NCBI GenBank assembly: GCA_948474755.1
Contig: CAOLHI010001657.1
Coordinates: forward strand, 62,001 to 126,000
Direction of reading: 5' to 3'
Origin: Ctenosaura bakeri
Taxonomy: Eukaryota; Chordata; Lepidosauria; Squamata; Iguanidae
DNA length: 64,000 nucleotides
Shown here: positions 22,830 through 36,800 of the stretch, one piece after another
How positions within the stretch are numbered: the first letter of the stretch is position 1
Layout: the number at the start of each line of letters is the position of its first letter
The notes under the pieces: model-generated
Told to the model about the DNA's origin: nothing
Databases searched by the model: none
What the model saw: the letters and a program-made list of their open reading frames with translations, nothing else
Position numbers and translations under genes: made by a program

Positions 22830-23640
22830 ATAGAGATGCAGCTTGGTTGAATGAGGTCAAAAGCAGTACATTCTCAACTTGAGTGTACTCTAGAATTCAC
22901 TCCCAAGCCTAAATGCCCAGATTTGGGCAGTAATGTTGAATGCTTTTGCACAGTTATGGTTAGTGCACTACCTGTGCCTACTCCTGGAAAAGTCTATTCT
23001 GGCCATTGTGATACCTGTCTCAGCTACAATCTCTTTGGACTACTGTAATCAGCAACATGTGGAGTTACTCTGAAAAAATCAGTAGACCCCAGAGTACTTT
23101 GGCCAGATGGCTCATAGCAGCTCAATAGAGGGTGGGCATGTCTGACTTGTTATGACAGCTTTGCTGACTACCAGATGTAATTCAAAGCACCGGTTATGAT
23201 CTATAAGTCCCCATACAGCTGGGCTATAAGGCCCAATACAACTCATGTCAAGGCTGAAGGACCATGTTATCCCATTTTGTGATTTTGAGAGCTTCAGAGG
23301 TATCCCTTCTTCTGATCCCCTCACCCACTAAAAGGCACATTTAGTGGGGACAAAATTTGAAGAGGGAGTTCTCAGTATCCATCCTCAGGCTCAGAATGTT
23401 CTTGTGAGGGAAAGTCAGGCTGGCTTCCTCCCTGATGTTTTTCACGGGAAGCCAAGACCTTTTGATTCAGGCACACCTTTGGCAACTGACCCACTTGAAT
23501 GAAAAAGGGACTTGTTAATCATCAAATGACTATTTAAATAAAAAGGTCTTTACCTACCTCTTTTATATAATTTTACTGAAAGCCACTTTGTGTTGTACTC
23601 CAAGGAGAAAGGTGGAATATAAATTGAGGGAGGGGGCTTT
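22830..23640 (+). mobile_element. L2/CR1-clade LINE ORF2 C-terminal remnant and 3' UTR
   Basis: Plus-strand fragments match the end of L2-like ORF2, with a degraded SRLDYCN-like region near 23020-23050, then WLADYQ...FKAPVMIYKSPYSWA near 23150-23225. The 3' end has GCCACTTTGTGTTGTACTCCAAGG and GAAAGGTGGAATATAAATTG (about 23580-23622). Many stops; dead. Confidence 0.55.
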
Positions 23641-24245
23641 AACATTGCACATATATAGTGATGTGATTCCACTTTAACTGTCATGGTTCTATCCTACAGA
23701 ATCCTGAGACTGGAAGTTTAGAAAGGGACACTTAGGTCCTTTCTGCCTGGGGTAAGTAAAACGGCATGGTGCAACCTCTGACAGAGGTTGTCTGCACCTT
23801 GGGAGTGGACTGGGTCAGACTACTTCCGCACCGCAGTCTGTTCCGGAGCGACCTGAAGTGGTCACGCAGCGTGCTTTTTAAAAACCTGTTTTTTGAGGTT
23901 TTTAAAAAGCACGGAGCGTGCCACTCCGTTCCCGCGCTACAGTGCAGATTTGCAGGCTCGCACCAGTGCGGTTGGTGGGGAGCCTCCACCAACTGGAAGC
24001 CGCCACTTTGGACATTGGAGCAGTGCGGAGCGATGAGCTCACACTGGTCCTCGTCAGGACGGATCCGCTCGGACAGACATTAAAGCCGGTGAGTAGCATT
24101 TTTACCCAATCCCTCACCACATGTGGAAAGGGTCTTAGAATTCCCACCCAGAGAGTGCATCTCACCAAACTACAAACCCCAGGATTCCATAGGATGCAGA
24201 CACAGCAGGTAAAGCAGAATGAAAGTTCTATAACTGTGTAGGGTG
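23640..24245. mobile_element. MITE-like palindrome split by a second MITE
   Basis: Left half 23640-23731 (GTGATTCCACTTTAACTG, then CAGAATCCTGAGACTGG) and right half 24135-24245 (ACAAACCCCAGGATTCCATA, then GTTCTATAACTGTGTAGGG) are the two arms of the same element type as 24998-25199. They are separated by the insertion at 23735-24134. Confidence 0.55.
23735..24134. mobile_element. 400-bp GC-rich MITE with TTA target duplication
   Basis: It starts GGTCCTTTCTGCC and ends GGAAAGGGTC, imperfect inverted repeats, flanked by TTA at 23732-23734 and 24135-24137. It is GC- and CpG-rich with an inner inverted repeat around 23870-23920 (TTTTTAAAAAcctg/aggTTTTTAAAAAG). The 3-bp TWA duplication is diagnostic of PIF/Harbinger-type transposition. 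No coding capacity. Confidence 0.7.
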
Positions 24246-24782
24246 AAAGTGGTCAGAGAGAAAAAAATGGCTAAGACTGATTTCACAAAGTGGTTTCCAC
24301 ACGTAGCTAACCACTTAGCCTCTAGGAGAACTGTGCCCAGGTCTTTCCCCATTCTTCCCTCAGGCTTACTTTACATGGATTCTGCACACACAGGAAACTG
24401 CTTCCTTGGACTTCTGTATAGTGTGCCACCAGCATTTCAAAACAGCCAGAAATACAAGTGGCTTGTTTCCAAAAACTGGGTTAGATCCAAATAGTGCAGT
24501 GCCTGGTGTGTTTGAAACTATATCATTCATATTCCCTGCAGGCATTTATTTATGTATTTTCCTGAGAGGGCACTATTAATTTTAAAAGTCTCTAATTTGG
24601 TATAGTCTTCTACTATTGCAGCCTGCTAATGGAGAAAAAAATATATTTTAATTCTCCTAGGCCTTCAGTATATTCTAATGTTAATGTTTTGACATGTTAT
24701 TTATTATAGTTTTTTTTTTTGGCTTTTCTCTTGGATTTGAAATCTGCTATGCATTTTTTTCTAAAGAAAGAAAGAGGAGCAT

Positions 24783-24890
24783 GTGTCCCTCCAGATGTTG
24801 GACTGCAACTCTCATCATCCCTCACCATTGGTTATACTGGTTAGGGCTGACAGAGGTTGCAGTCCAACAACATTTGAGGAGCCACAGTGA
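24783..24890. mobile_element. Short palindromic MITE-like repeat
   Basis: CCAGATGTTGGACTGCAACT and, inverted, GGTTGCAGTCCAACAACATTTG flank a CATCATCCCTCACCATTGG core. A second copy is at 43225-43325. Common small reptile repeat; family not assigned. Confidence 0.5.
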
Positions 24891-24997
24891 CACATTTCCA
24901 CCACTGTCATCCTTTAAGTCTTCTAAGCAAACAAATAAATCATTATGTTTAAAATATAGGCTGGAATTCAGTATTGCAGTTATAGATTCGTAACCTA

Positions 24998-25199
24998 GGG
25001 CATTTCCGCACTACACTGTTATAGTGCCATTATTCCACTTTCAACGTCCTGGGAAATTCTGGGGTTTCTAGTTTACTGAGGCCAAAGAGCTCTCTGGCTG
25101 AGAATTCTAAAGGCCCCTCCCTGAACTGCAAACCGCAGGATTCCATAGGATGTTGAAAGTGGAATACTAGCACTATGACAGTATAGGGTGGAAATGCCC
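24998..25199. mobile_element. 202-bp palindromic MITE with CTA target duplication
   Basis: Ends GGGCATTTCCGCACTACACT and, inverted, GGGCATTTCCACCCTATACT are flanked by CTA at 24995-24997 and 25200-25202. The interior contains GTTATAGTGCCATTATTCCA and its degenerate inverse. Noncoding, Harbinger-type by its 3-bp duplication. Confidence 0.7.
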
Positions 25200-25689
25200 C
25201 TAGAGTTATGGATCCATAACAGCTACCTATTCAAAAAGCCTACATATTCACTATTGTGGCACTATTGCCGTGATAATAAAAAATCTCCCAATCCTACTAT
25301 ACCAAGTGTCAGCTGCTGCAAGCAATGGAGGTCTGTTCTCTTGTAAGTCAGGGTATAGCAAACTGACATTTCCACCTGCTTTCTGCCAGACGTCCCCAGT
25401 GCAAGGAGGCATTGTGATAGGGATCTTGCTTGAAGTTGGAGATTGCTGGTGCCAAGTGGGTGGAAACATCAGTCTGCTGAGTCCTGATCGAGAACAGACT
25501 TCTTCCCCTAGTTCACAGTGGCTGATACCCTGTAAAGTAGGACTGAGGAGGCAGAGTTGAGCAGTTAAGTAGACTTAACTAAGAGGTTGATCTAGGATTT
25601 CACCCATAAATTATTTTATTATTTTATTTCTACTCAGAATTAGTTTTTTGGAATTTAAGATTATCTGCAATGTTTTTGAACATGTCAAG

Positions 25690-25925
25690 GAGATGTTGCT
25701 GCTGCTGCTGTTGTGTGCTAGTAATTTCTGACTTATGGTGACCCTAATGGGGTTTTCTTGGCAAGATTTGTATGCAGAAACTTTTTCATTGCCTTCCACT
25801 GAAACTGAGAATGTGTGACTTGCCCAAAGTCACTGAGTGGATTTCTGAGTGGGGATTTGAACCCTGGTCTCTTGGAGTCCTAGTCCGACACTGGAACCCC
25901 TACAGCATGACAACTCTCTGATCTG
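25690..25925 (-). mobile_element. tRNA-derived SINE, antisense
   Basis: GCTGCTGCTGTTGTGTGC, TTTCTGACTTATGGTGACCC, TTTTCTTGGCAAGATTTG, CTTGCCCAAAGTCACTGAG and GATTTGAACCCTGGTCTC follow, in reverse complement, the squamate SINE with a tRNA-like head (GGTTCRAATCC as B-box). This is a repeat, not a tRNA gene. Confidence 0.7.
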
Positions 25926-28594
25926 TAACCTGCCCAGAGAAAATTTTTGATGCTGTGTACACATTCTGATAAAGGGACAGAAGAAAAGTAGTCTGTTTAA
26001 TGAGGCCCTTTTCAAAGAAAAGCCTCATTTGCAAGTCTGATTGTCGAGACTTGTATTTCTAAGGCACATCTGTGCTAACAAGGGTGCTAACAATGTCTTC
26101 CCTGTTTTGACCCCCATAGGTCTGATACTGTCTCCTGTATGGGTTATATTTAAAAATCTTTTTCATTAATTCACATAGTGACACTTTTTTTTAAAGGGCT
26201 GTGGGTGTTTTTTTTAAAGGAGTAAAAGTACTTCTAAAGCCTGCACCCTCAACAAATTTCTAAGTAACTTCTAAGTATCACGAACCAGGAAGTCCCACTA
26301 AGAGAAAGCACAGACCAATTCAGCTGTTCAGATTATTTGTCAGACTCACCTTCTACAAGGAAGAAGAGATGTTTAAAAGGAACAAGAAACTGACTTTGCT
26401 GATTATAAATGCAGAAAATTTGTTTGCTGAAGGTGTGACAGGAGATTGGTTTCACTTTAAAAATAACTACATTACTTCCTTTCTGTCTTTCTCCCTGATG
26501 CCAGTTCCTCAGTTCCAGGAATACCCATATCAGAAACACCCAGGTTCCCTTCTGAACCTTATCATGTTTGTCAGGTGTCAGATGTGATGAATCCAATTAA
26601 CCATTTCACAAAACTCTCTGCTAGTATGAGGTGAGCTTATTTGCCAAAACATTCCTGCTGGCATTTACAAGCACGTTTTGTATAGAAAGCTGCAAAATTA
26701 CATGCAGAATAAGCAGGCTAGCTCTCCTATGAGCCAAGCTGAGTCTCTGGATGCACAGTCAGCAGGTAGAGCCCACTGTCAGTACTAGGTAATGAAGGGT
26801 GAGAAACACATTTAACTGAGTCCTCCATGTGTGCTGATTCAGTTTCACCAAGTCATGTACTGTGGCCGTATGACATGGCAGCATGCTCCAAGCGCTAGGA
26901 ATCAGCCTTCTGGGCGTGGGAGGGACAGAGAACTGTGTGAGTAGAGCATTACATTTTGCCCACACAGTGCAGATGTCCTTCTTCTGTCAGAGATGATGAA
27001 CCAAAGATCCAATAAAAATGAAGCCCATCCACCCATCACACCATGAACTGAAAAGGAGTTGGTTCCTCTTTAATTGGTATAGTATAAACAAGGCATGACA
27101 TACTAATCCCAAAAATGAGCACCAACAAGGGGTAAAGAACTGCCAGCTGATGGAAAAGCTGCATCAAGTCCCCATGGCACACCGTAGGGGCATTCACATG
27201 CCCATTTTCACACAAACATACCCCTGTGCCTCCCCTTCAGTTTTTTGGGAAGGGGGAGCAATTCCTCTTTGAAATCATTTAAGTCCCTCCTCCAAAGTGG
27301 AGGATATTTTTTTTTTGGATAAATTATTTTTATAAAATTTTATAAAATTTTATTTTTTATACATCTTTTAAAAAATAAAATTGGAGGTGGGCTCCCAACC
27401 AATCACTTCTGGCTTCCTTTTAGAAGCAGCCCAGCAGGCTCCTGAAGTGGGAAGTCTGGCGTCTGGGCCCCTGGGGCTTCTCTCTTCCTTCTTTAAAAGC
27501 TAATGGAAACTTAGAGAACACAATAAATGGAAATTAATGTGACTCACCCACATGCCGAAATCAAAGAATGCAGAATAAAGATTTTGTGAAAAGAGATACA
27601 TTTATTCTTTGTTCAGTAAACAAAGGACAATCATTTTGACCAGCCATAAGGAAAACTGCCTGCTAAAATGGAAGGAGAGGATCCTATGAAGAGGTAGCAG
27701 AGGGAAACTTTATAATGGTCTAATGGTACTTCCCTGTTGTCTGTTCAGAGGCAAATTACAAGGGGAGCCTGAATGTTGATTTCCTTCTTGTTCCTCAGTC
27801 TCAGTAGCTGACATGCTTCAGTGGCCATGGTTTTTTTGGCAGGGTAGAGGAGAACAGATTAAAAATGTCTAGACCTTCTTAGCTGTAGTGAAGATAAGCA
27901 CGATAACATCTCCTTCTTCAGATCCTTCCCAGCATTGCGTTCTATTAACTATTTGTTCCAGTTGGTCCTCCTTATCTGCAGCCTACAGATCTGTGATTTT
28001 GAGCAATTGTGGAGTGTTGTGTCCTAATAGTGGCAACATGTGCTGGGGGAACTGAAGTGTCTGTGTGAACGTATTTAGTATTGCCAGACATAAGCATTTG
28101 CTTTTTCACCCCTCTCCTTTTTTGCAAGGATTCCTGGAATAGACCCCCTGCAGAGGACCGAGGCAAGTTCCTCAGTTGTATGATTGCAAGTGTACAAGCT
28201 GCAAGGGGCAGACAGTGGATCTGTTACGACCACATGAGATCTAGAAAGAGGACCTGAGTGTTCCACATCTCCTACTTTTCATTCTACACATTTGTATTGA
28301 TGTCAATCTCTCCAGAGTAGGGGTGGGCAATTTTGGCAGCTCAGTAGGCCAGTCTCCCACCCTCAGGAACCTCCAGGGATCCCTTCCCATGCTGCCACTT
28401 CCAAAATTCAGTGGCAATCCATTTCAAGTAAGGAATCAAAATTTTGTGGCAAATTAACAGCAAACCATTTAAAGCAAGCAAAATACTTTCTTCAAATGGG
28501 ATTTCTTTGCTGCCGTACACCCTCCAACATTTTACAGATGAACCCCAAGACATGTTTGGCCAAGCAACGTCAGAGTGTGGTCAATATGGCATAT
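25926..28594. other. Intergenic region left of gene A, no gene recognised
   Basis: No coding domain or clear transposon ends were found. AT-rich runs occur near 27305-27385. The small ORFs (26333-26596 and others) have no recognisable motif. Confidence 0.4.
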
Positions 28595-28681
28595 TTTATT
28601 AACGAGGAAGAACACACTGTAACTCCACTGCCCTGGTATGGTTTAACTGGCAAAATATATTAATTGGCAGACAGGTTTAAT
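28595..28681 (-). terminator. Candidate poly(A) signals of NLRP gene A
   Basis: On the minus strand ATTAAA is at 28676-28681 and AATAAA at 28595-28600, 355 and 436 bases beyond the stop codon at 29036. They are the nearest such hexamers in the 3' UTR. Confidence 0.45.
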
Positions 28682-29035
28682 TGGCATAAAATATGAATCA
28701 TATAACTTTGCAGATGGAATTACTCTCATTGGAGGTGACGCAAACTGCATTATGGACAATGGACTAGATAGCCCAGCAAAACAAATCCTATTCTTTTGTT
28801 GTCCTACTCTTGATTTTGTAATTGTATGAAGTGATCCCATGCCCAGCAACTCTGAACTGTATCCCTGGAAAATATAATTGACTATCGTTTTATCAACTTA
28901 CTCCCCTCAGCTTAAAAGAACATTGGATTGCACAGGAGATTTTCATTTGCTATGTCTCATATAAATATTTTGTAAATATAAATGATTACTTTTCAGAATA
29001 TTCACTTAATATTCACTGTATATTTCATCACCACT

Positions 29036-29090
29036 TTATGAATCTTCATCTCTCCAGTCATCTTGAGTGCTTATTTCTTTACCATTCACC
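29036..29090 (-). CDS. NLRP gene A exon 10 (terminal coding exon)
   Basis: The acceptor TTCCGTTACAG is followed by a G that completes the phase-2 codon from exon 9. The frame reads WVNGKEISTQDDWRDEDS and stops at TAA (29036-29038). This short acidic tail (residues 996-1013) ends the protein. It was found by phase and acceptor rather than by domain, so it is slightly less certain than the LRR exons. Confidence 0.75.
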
Positions 29091-32000
29091 CTGTAACGGA
29101 AGAAGTAATTTGATTTTGTAAGAGCAACAAAATATTAACAAAGTCCTTAATCACACCTCTTCATAGCATGACCTAGTACACCGCTGAAAGCAACATGCAT
29201 ACATCTTAGTTTAAAAAGACTGCCTATTTATTCCAAGTTTTCTTATTTATCTTAATGTTAATCACCTAAAATAATAGATCAGAATAATATTTTATGCTAT
29301 CTATTTAATTTACAACTTATGTGAATCTGCAGTCTTATGCACTGAAATACAATGAGATACACTACAACCAACCAACCAAACAAACAAAAATCTTCAGTTT
29401 TCTTTTTCTCCAATTTTGCAAGTAGGGAAAGAGACAGTTCCTTATTATATTGAACACCAGAGCCAAACCAATCTCCAATATCCCACTTTTAGGAGGTACT
29501 AGAGTGTGTGACAGCTTCTCAGCTTCAGTGGTTTCAAGATGAGATGCATTTCAGTCTGGTTTCAGGCCTGGCTACAGGATGAAGACAGCTTTGGTCACCT
29601 TGGCTACACTGGGAACGGGACAGTAGAAGTGTGGCCCAGTTAGTACCACTGGACCTCTTCCCAGCTTATAATCAACCATGGCATCCTTTGGGATGGGTCT
29701 TGTTCTACAGTGAGTTCACTCTTTCCTGGAGTCATTCTCAGAGGGTAGTGCTGGGGACTCCTGCTTGATTCCTTAGCCATTGGCCTGTGGAATCCCTCAG
29801 GGGTCTGTGTTATCCCCTGTGCAATTTAACATCTATATGAAAACTTCTGGGAGAGGTTATCTGGAGTTTTGGGGCCACATGTCACCAATATGCTGATGAT
29901 ACCCAGTTTTACTATTTCTTTCCACTTAATTCTAAGGAAGATGTTCCAACTTAATGTTGCAACTTAATCCAGAAAAGACAGAGGTTTTCCTGGTCAGTTG
30001 AAAGACTTATCTGGGAACAAGGGTTCAGTAAACTACAAATCCCAGAATTCCATTGGTGCTGAAAGCACAATAATAGCACCATAACAGTGTGAGTGTGGAA
30101 AGGCCCATTGTTTTTTTCAAGAGACATATATGAAAAAGGGGAATAAAAAAGTACTACCTCAGTCATATTTTATTGAACAATTTAGTTCAGATTAGAATGG
30201 ACAGTCTAGAGGGGTTGTCATACTATTTTCTAAGTTTTGCAATTTTGAACTAGTTGAATACCTGAAAGAGATAGGAGGAAGATATATATATTTGTAAAAG
30301 GTAAAATAATGGGAAGAACTGTAACATTGGGCTCATATAATGCAGAAAATAAAAACCAAGCAATTTTTAATACAGCAAATATTGGAAAAATTGAGAAAAC
30401 CTGCAGAGGGCCCCATAATTACAGGAGGAGATACCAACTGTATACTGGACAAGCAACTAAATAGTTCTGTTAGGAATAAAAGAAGCAACAATGAGGAACA
30501 TAAAATACTTTCTCTTCTAAATAAAAACAATTTAGCAAACACCTGGAGAAAATTACATCCTAAAGAAAGAGATTATACCTTTTACTCAGGAAGGTCTACC
30601 AAGTATTCTAGAATTGATCACATTTTAATAACAGAGAATATCGTTTCAAAAATATCAAATGTATCTTCTGCTCAAGTTTTATGTTTAGACTACTTTTTAA
30701 TTATAGTAAGATGGGATCAGGAATAAAAAACAAAACTAATGGAATGCGGAAGTTCAACAATGCACTGCTTTTGAGGAAAATGGTAGTAGACAAAATGGGA
30801 CAACTTTATTTATTTATTTAGGTGCAACAGTAAAGAAGATTGTAGTCCAGAACTCCTGTGGCAAACTATGATGGCAGCTATTAGGGAAAACTTCAGAATG
30901 GAGAGTTCCATATTGAAAAAGGAGAAAAATAGATTAACAGAAGAGTTAGAGAGAAGAGTTGAAGAACTTTCAAAAATACATAAAAGGATAGGTAATGACA
31001 GAATCTGGGCAGAGATATCTCAAAGAAGATCTGGAGTCCTTGGAAATAAAGAACATTTTTCTTTAGCTTATCTGAAGAGAACATATTATAAATATAGTAA
31101 TGAAAATATGAAAGTCTTATGTAATGCCCTTAAAGAGAAAATAGCTAAGAAGGAAATTAGTACAATTAGAAATCAAAATGATACTGTTAATACCAATCTG
31201 AATGAAATGACACTTTTAAAGAATTTTATGCAGTTTTCTATTGATCAGAACTAGAAAAGAACACAAATGTAGAGGAGTTTGTGAGGAATCTTCTCACAAA
31301 TCTTATTCAAAATGAAGCAAGGGAAGCAATAAATGCCTTCATAACCTTTGAAAGAATAAAGAGGAATATTGATAATCAAAAAATTGATAAAGTGCCAGGC
31401 CCAGATGGTTTCCGTTCACATTTTTACAAAAAGTTTGTAGATGTGCTGATTCCCCACAGGTATGGGTTATTTAATGGGAAGTCTTTAGGAAAAAGGATTC
31501 CTGAGTCTTGGAACAAAGCTAAAACAACACTGCTATTAAAACCAGGAAGGGACCCTCAGTCCTTGTCTGCTTATAGACCTATCATATTACTTAATCAAGA
31601 CCAGCACATATTTGCTTCAATTTTAGCCCAAAGACTGAAAAAAAATTATAATGATAGATATTCATCCAGATTGAACAGGTTTTGTATAAGGGAGGACATT
31701 CGCTGATTCAGTAAAAAGAGTGCTATATATTATTTATGAAGGACTCAGTAGCTATAACATCATGGGATGCCGTGTAAGCTTTTGATCATTTAGAACATAG
31801 GTATCTGTCACAACTTTTAAAGAAAATGAACAAAGATGACAGATTTATAGCTGTGATTAAAAATTTATATGAAAATACAAAGACAACAGTATATGTGAAG
31901 AGAATAGACTCTAAAGTATTTCTTTGCTCAGAGGAACTTGGCAAGCATGCCCACTTTCACCCATTTTATTTGCATTAGTGATAAACCATTAGTAGAGTTA

Positions 32001-33788
32001 ATAAGAAAAAATATTCAAATCCAAGAGATACGATTTGGGAATACAGATCATAAAATAAATGTATTTGCAGAGAATGGTTTGTTATTTTTATCAAATCCAA
32101 TCAAATGTACAAGGCAGGTGATAAAAATTTTAAAGGAATTATACAGGCCACAAAATAAATTATAGAAAATAAAAAATGTTGAATATAAATATGCACAAAG
32201 AAGACCACTTACAGTTGAAGAAAATATCTAATTTTTCAGTACGCTTTTTTGAGATTTACCGGTAAATATTTAGGTATTCTTGTGACCAAAAATTTATCTC
32301 ATATAGTTTATAGGAATTATAAGATAATATAGCAATATACAGAATATATAAAAAGGTAAAAGAAGGACTAAATTGTAACTATTGAGCAGAAGATAGCTGT
32401 TAAAGCTCATATTACACCCAAATTTTTATTTTTATTTATATAATCTCTTTGGCAATACAAAAGGGAAATCTTAGGAGATACAAAATTCTCAGTATGTTTT
32501 TGCTAACAGGAGAGAAAGCTCTAAAGTGTGTTAACACCTCTAAATATGCTCACTCATCAAAGTGGGGCGGGGGGGGCTGATACTACCAAATTTGTAATTG
32601 TACTACGATGCTTACTAACCAGTAATTTGTTAGGGATAATAACTCAATTGCTTGGGTTCAGATAGAAAAATGTAAAGTATCAAACATTAGTATGGTGAAT
32701 ATGTTTGCAGATAAACTATTGAAATTAAGAGAAAAACTAGAAAATCCATTTACTGAAGGGATGTTTAGTATATGATTCAAATATTAGAAATTATTGGACC
32801 CCTCCCTTTCACCTCTTTGTTCATTTTTAAGAGCATCAACTCTTTAAACATGAAGATAAATATAGTAAACTAGCATATATAACCGGCGTTGACTGAAGTA
32901 ACTCACCATAAACTCCGTTCTTTTTTGCCTTGACATTTCAGTGCATCACAGAACCGTTTTTTGTCTGGCTCTTCCAGTGCTACATCACAAATATCAACAT
33001 GAATCAGGGACTGGTTAGTGATAAGAGCAGTGCAGAGGTCCTCCCAAACAGCAGAGGTCAGCTGACAAAAACGCAAACTGTAAGAGAGGAGGACAAAGCA
33101 AAATGTCCTCTTAATTTCCATCCTAACTGTTCAGACACACTTCATTGCAGAACTGAATAGGAGACCACTGATTATTATGAATATTAATCCATTTACATGC
33201 TGCTACTTTAAACAGAAAGTTGTTTTGGTCCTGAAAACAGTCAGCCCTCCACATCTGTGGGATTTGATTAGTCGCCAATTACTTGCCACCACCTCCACTG
33301 GGGCCCTACGCCACTTTTAATAGGGACTTCTATGCTTTGCCTCACATTTGCAGTCTCTCTGCAAGCCTTGTGAGAGTGAGATTGCAAACATGAGGTGGTG
33401 GCAAGCTCTGTCAACCACCTGCTTCTGCCTTACAAAGGAACCTCATTGCCTCAAAGGCAGAACTGGTAGCTGGCATGCTCACCACCACGGATTCCAATGT
33501 ATTGCGTACTGTACATTTGGATCAGCGGTGGGTTGAATCCACATTTGTTCTTTGCTGTTTTGTGTTAAACATGGTTGAGGAGTCTATAGATATTTGTGGT
33601 TTTTCTACTTTTGCAGGGGTCCAGCAACACTAGTCCCTGTGAATGTGGAGGGACAATTGTATTGACTCCTCTTTCCTGTCACTTGCTCTAATAAAATGTT
33701 TACAAGTTGATCAGTCACAGATGGGTATTTCCAGATCCTCTATTAGATTTGCAGCGTTCTAAACTTCTCTAGAGAGAGAGAGAGAGAG

Positions 33789-33850
<62 letters not shown>

Positions 33851-36800
33851 GTCATCTTTGCCCATAACTTGCTGAGACTGTCTTCTGAACTTCCTTTTTT
33901 TTTTCTTTTGAAGAAACATACTACAGCGTATGAGGAGAATTTGTTGGACTTTAGTTTTTCTTTCTCCTGTGTTCCCACTTTATTTGTTCATGTATCCCCC
34001 TACATGAGTTTCCTCCTTTTCATTTTTCTTTAAGTTTCTTTCACTAAAAAGACAAATCAGTGGAACTGAGGAGGGGAAAGCTTGATCTTTCAGTCTTTGT
34101 GGCTGAATTGCCACATGATAGTGTATCTGATCTTTAGCAATCTAACAATGTACATCCAAAGATTTTGCTCTTAAGGCAGGAGGCTTGAAAGATGCAATAG
34201 ATATTTTAGTTGTTTCATATTCACTTAACTATGCTTTGTATTTTTGTTTAATATATTGTTTTCATTTATTTATTTAATATTTCTTTATATTTGAGTCACA
34301 ATTGCTCTAGCCATCATTATTACCATTATTTTAAAATAATTATATTCTGTATTGCTCTCATTGTTTTTATGCACTCTTACTGCTTTTTACCATCTGGTTC
34401 TTATTTCAATAAATGTAAATTTTTGTTTATTTTTGATGTAATTTTGGCTTTTATGATCACCCTTCATGAACTCAATGGACCAAAATGTAACAGTGGTGAG
34501 AAAGAAGCCACTTCCCAGTGCAACAGATGGCATCTCCTACCTTGTCCTCCCCATCTTTGTATCAAACAAGGTCCCAGTTTTAATATATGTGGATGATGTG
34601 TTGTCATGTCTCTCAACCACATAGGCTTGAGGTATGTTACTGCATAAAGAGCTATGCCTAAGTAAGAACTAACTTCCATTTTAATTACAGACTTTCTGGA
34701 GACTAAATTACAATGTGGACAACAAATAGACAACCTTGAAGTTCTTTTTCTGTAAAGACGGACAACTGACAAACTCAAAACTGTTTCTTAGGAAGGCAGA
34801 TGACCACATAGAGTTGAGATCTGGGATGATGATAATATTCTTTCTATGGAAGCATCCCAAACTAGGTTTCTAGGAACAGTACTTGCTCTACACCCAACTA
34901 CATAGGAATCCCTTCAGAGGATAAATAAAGGCATATCCTCTTTTGACTCTAGAATTAACAAAAGCATAATAGTGCAGATTGTATGAAATGACTGTTTCAA
35001 AAAAAAAATACTTGTTAAGGACAGTGAGATGGCAGGAAGGGTGAAGACCCACCAGCAGAGAATGAATTTGTATTCAGTCCTATACTACAGTTGGCCGTGC
35101 ATGTTTCTTAACCTAGTTTTAACAAACTGAGAAGTTCCACCTATTCCTGGGAAAAGAGGGATAATTAACAATGAACACTCTTCTCAGTGGTTTTTCTTTT
35201 CTTTTCTTTTTTCTTTTCTTTTTTTTGCCATTAACAAGGACAATCAAGTTTCGATGTTTTTATAAACTATTACCTTATGCACTCTTAAAGAACACTCTAA
35301 CACAGAGATTCTTAACCTTTTCTTTACCGGGGGCCCCCTAAAAATATAATTATTGGCTGGGAACCCACCAGAATTAACTCAAAATGTAAATATTTAAATT
35401 AATATTTTAAATATTCAAATCTTTATTTAAATTTTCAAATATTTATTTCTCTAAGGCTTCCGGAGACTAGGATTCAAATCCCCAATCAGACATTGGGTCA
35501 CCTTGGGCAAGTCACATTCTTTCAGCCTCAGAGGAAAGCAAAGGCAAACCCCCTCCGAACAAATCTTGACCAAAAAAACCCCCCGTGATAGCTTCCCTTC
35601 AGAGTTGCTATAACTCAATAGTGACTTGAAGGCACATAACAGAAAAGTGCTACTGACAGGGGGAGGTTCTTCCTAGCCATCATGTTTTCAAAATGACTTA
35701 TGGTGACCCCAAGGCAAATCTATAATAAGCGTTTCCTTTCCAAGATTTGCTGCCTTTGTCTTTCTCTGAGGCTGACAGAATGTGACCTGCCTGAGTTAAC
35801 CCAGTGGGTTTCCATGGCCGAGCGGGGATTCAAACGTTGGTCTCCGGAGTCATAGGCCCTTTCTGCAGCGTACCTCTGTCTCGATGGCATCCAGTGACAA
35901 TGGCGGCGGCAGCAGCTCTCCCAGGAGCGGAGTGTGATGGAGCACTGTCCTCTGCACCAGCTGCCTCTGGGAACCAGGAGGCGCAATGGCCACATCTCTT
36001 GCTGCTGCAGCGTAGCCAACTACTGTCCCAGGGTGTGCTGGGGCAGAAAGCACAGCCATTGTGCTCCCAGGACCTCCACAATGTTTGTGCAGGTGTGCAG
36101 GGAGAGGGTAGCATGATCACCAGTCATTGACAGGGAAAACCCATCAATGATTTGCAGCACAACTGTGCTGCCTAGGGATATGAGAAGGACAGGACTGAGA
36201 CAACACCGTGCATAAGTGTTGCCCTGGCCCTATCCTTCTCCCGTCCCCATGGTGGGTTGGGTGCATCAAACAGAAACGGCCATAGTTTAGGTGTGTGCAT
36301 ACACCCAATGCTGTGTCCCTTTTGTCAGGGTCACAGTAGCAGGGGTATGTATGCATGCTCCCAAACTGCTTGCTTGTTTGGAAACAAGGAAACTGTTTCG
36401 GCACCAGCAACACTCCCCCCTCTTGCCACCACCACATCCCTGTTGATGCTGCTGCTGTTGGTGTCCAGCAGCAGGGCTTGGCAGAACCTCAGTAAGAACC
36501 AGATAAGGGAGGATGTGGTATGGGAGGACTGAGGTTTAGTTAAAGTTGGACATCAAGTTTGCCAAGAAAATGCACAACTCATAAAATGATTCTCCCCACA
36601 GCAGACTTCAATGACATGAACAGGTATACCAGAATCTGCTTTTTTAAATTATTATTTTAAATAAAAGATTTACAAAATATGTATTATTTGTGCATAAAAA
36701 TAGCAATATAATGACATAACAATGCAATGTAATTTATATATCTGTTAAATGCTTTGATATACCAAATACCCTCATATCTCATTTAAGAGATGTTACATAT

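Noticed and set aside
25690..25925. tRNA gene
   Set aside because: The B-box-like GGTTCAAATCC is part of a SINE with a tRNA-like head; no complete cloverleaf is present.
30340..31706. Plus-strand ORFs as host genes inside intron 9
   Set aside because: They read as pieces of L1 ORF2 (endonuclease and reverse transcriptase motifs) with stops between them.
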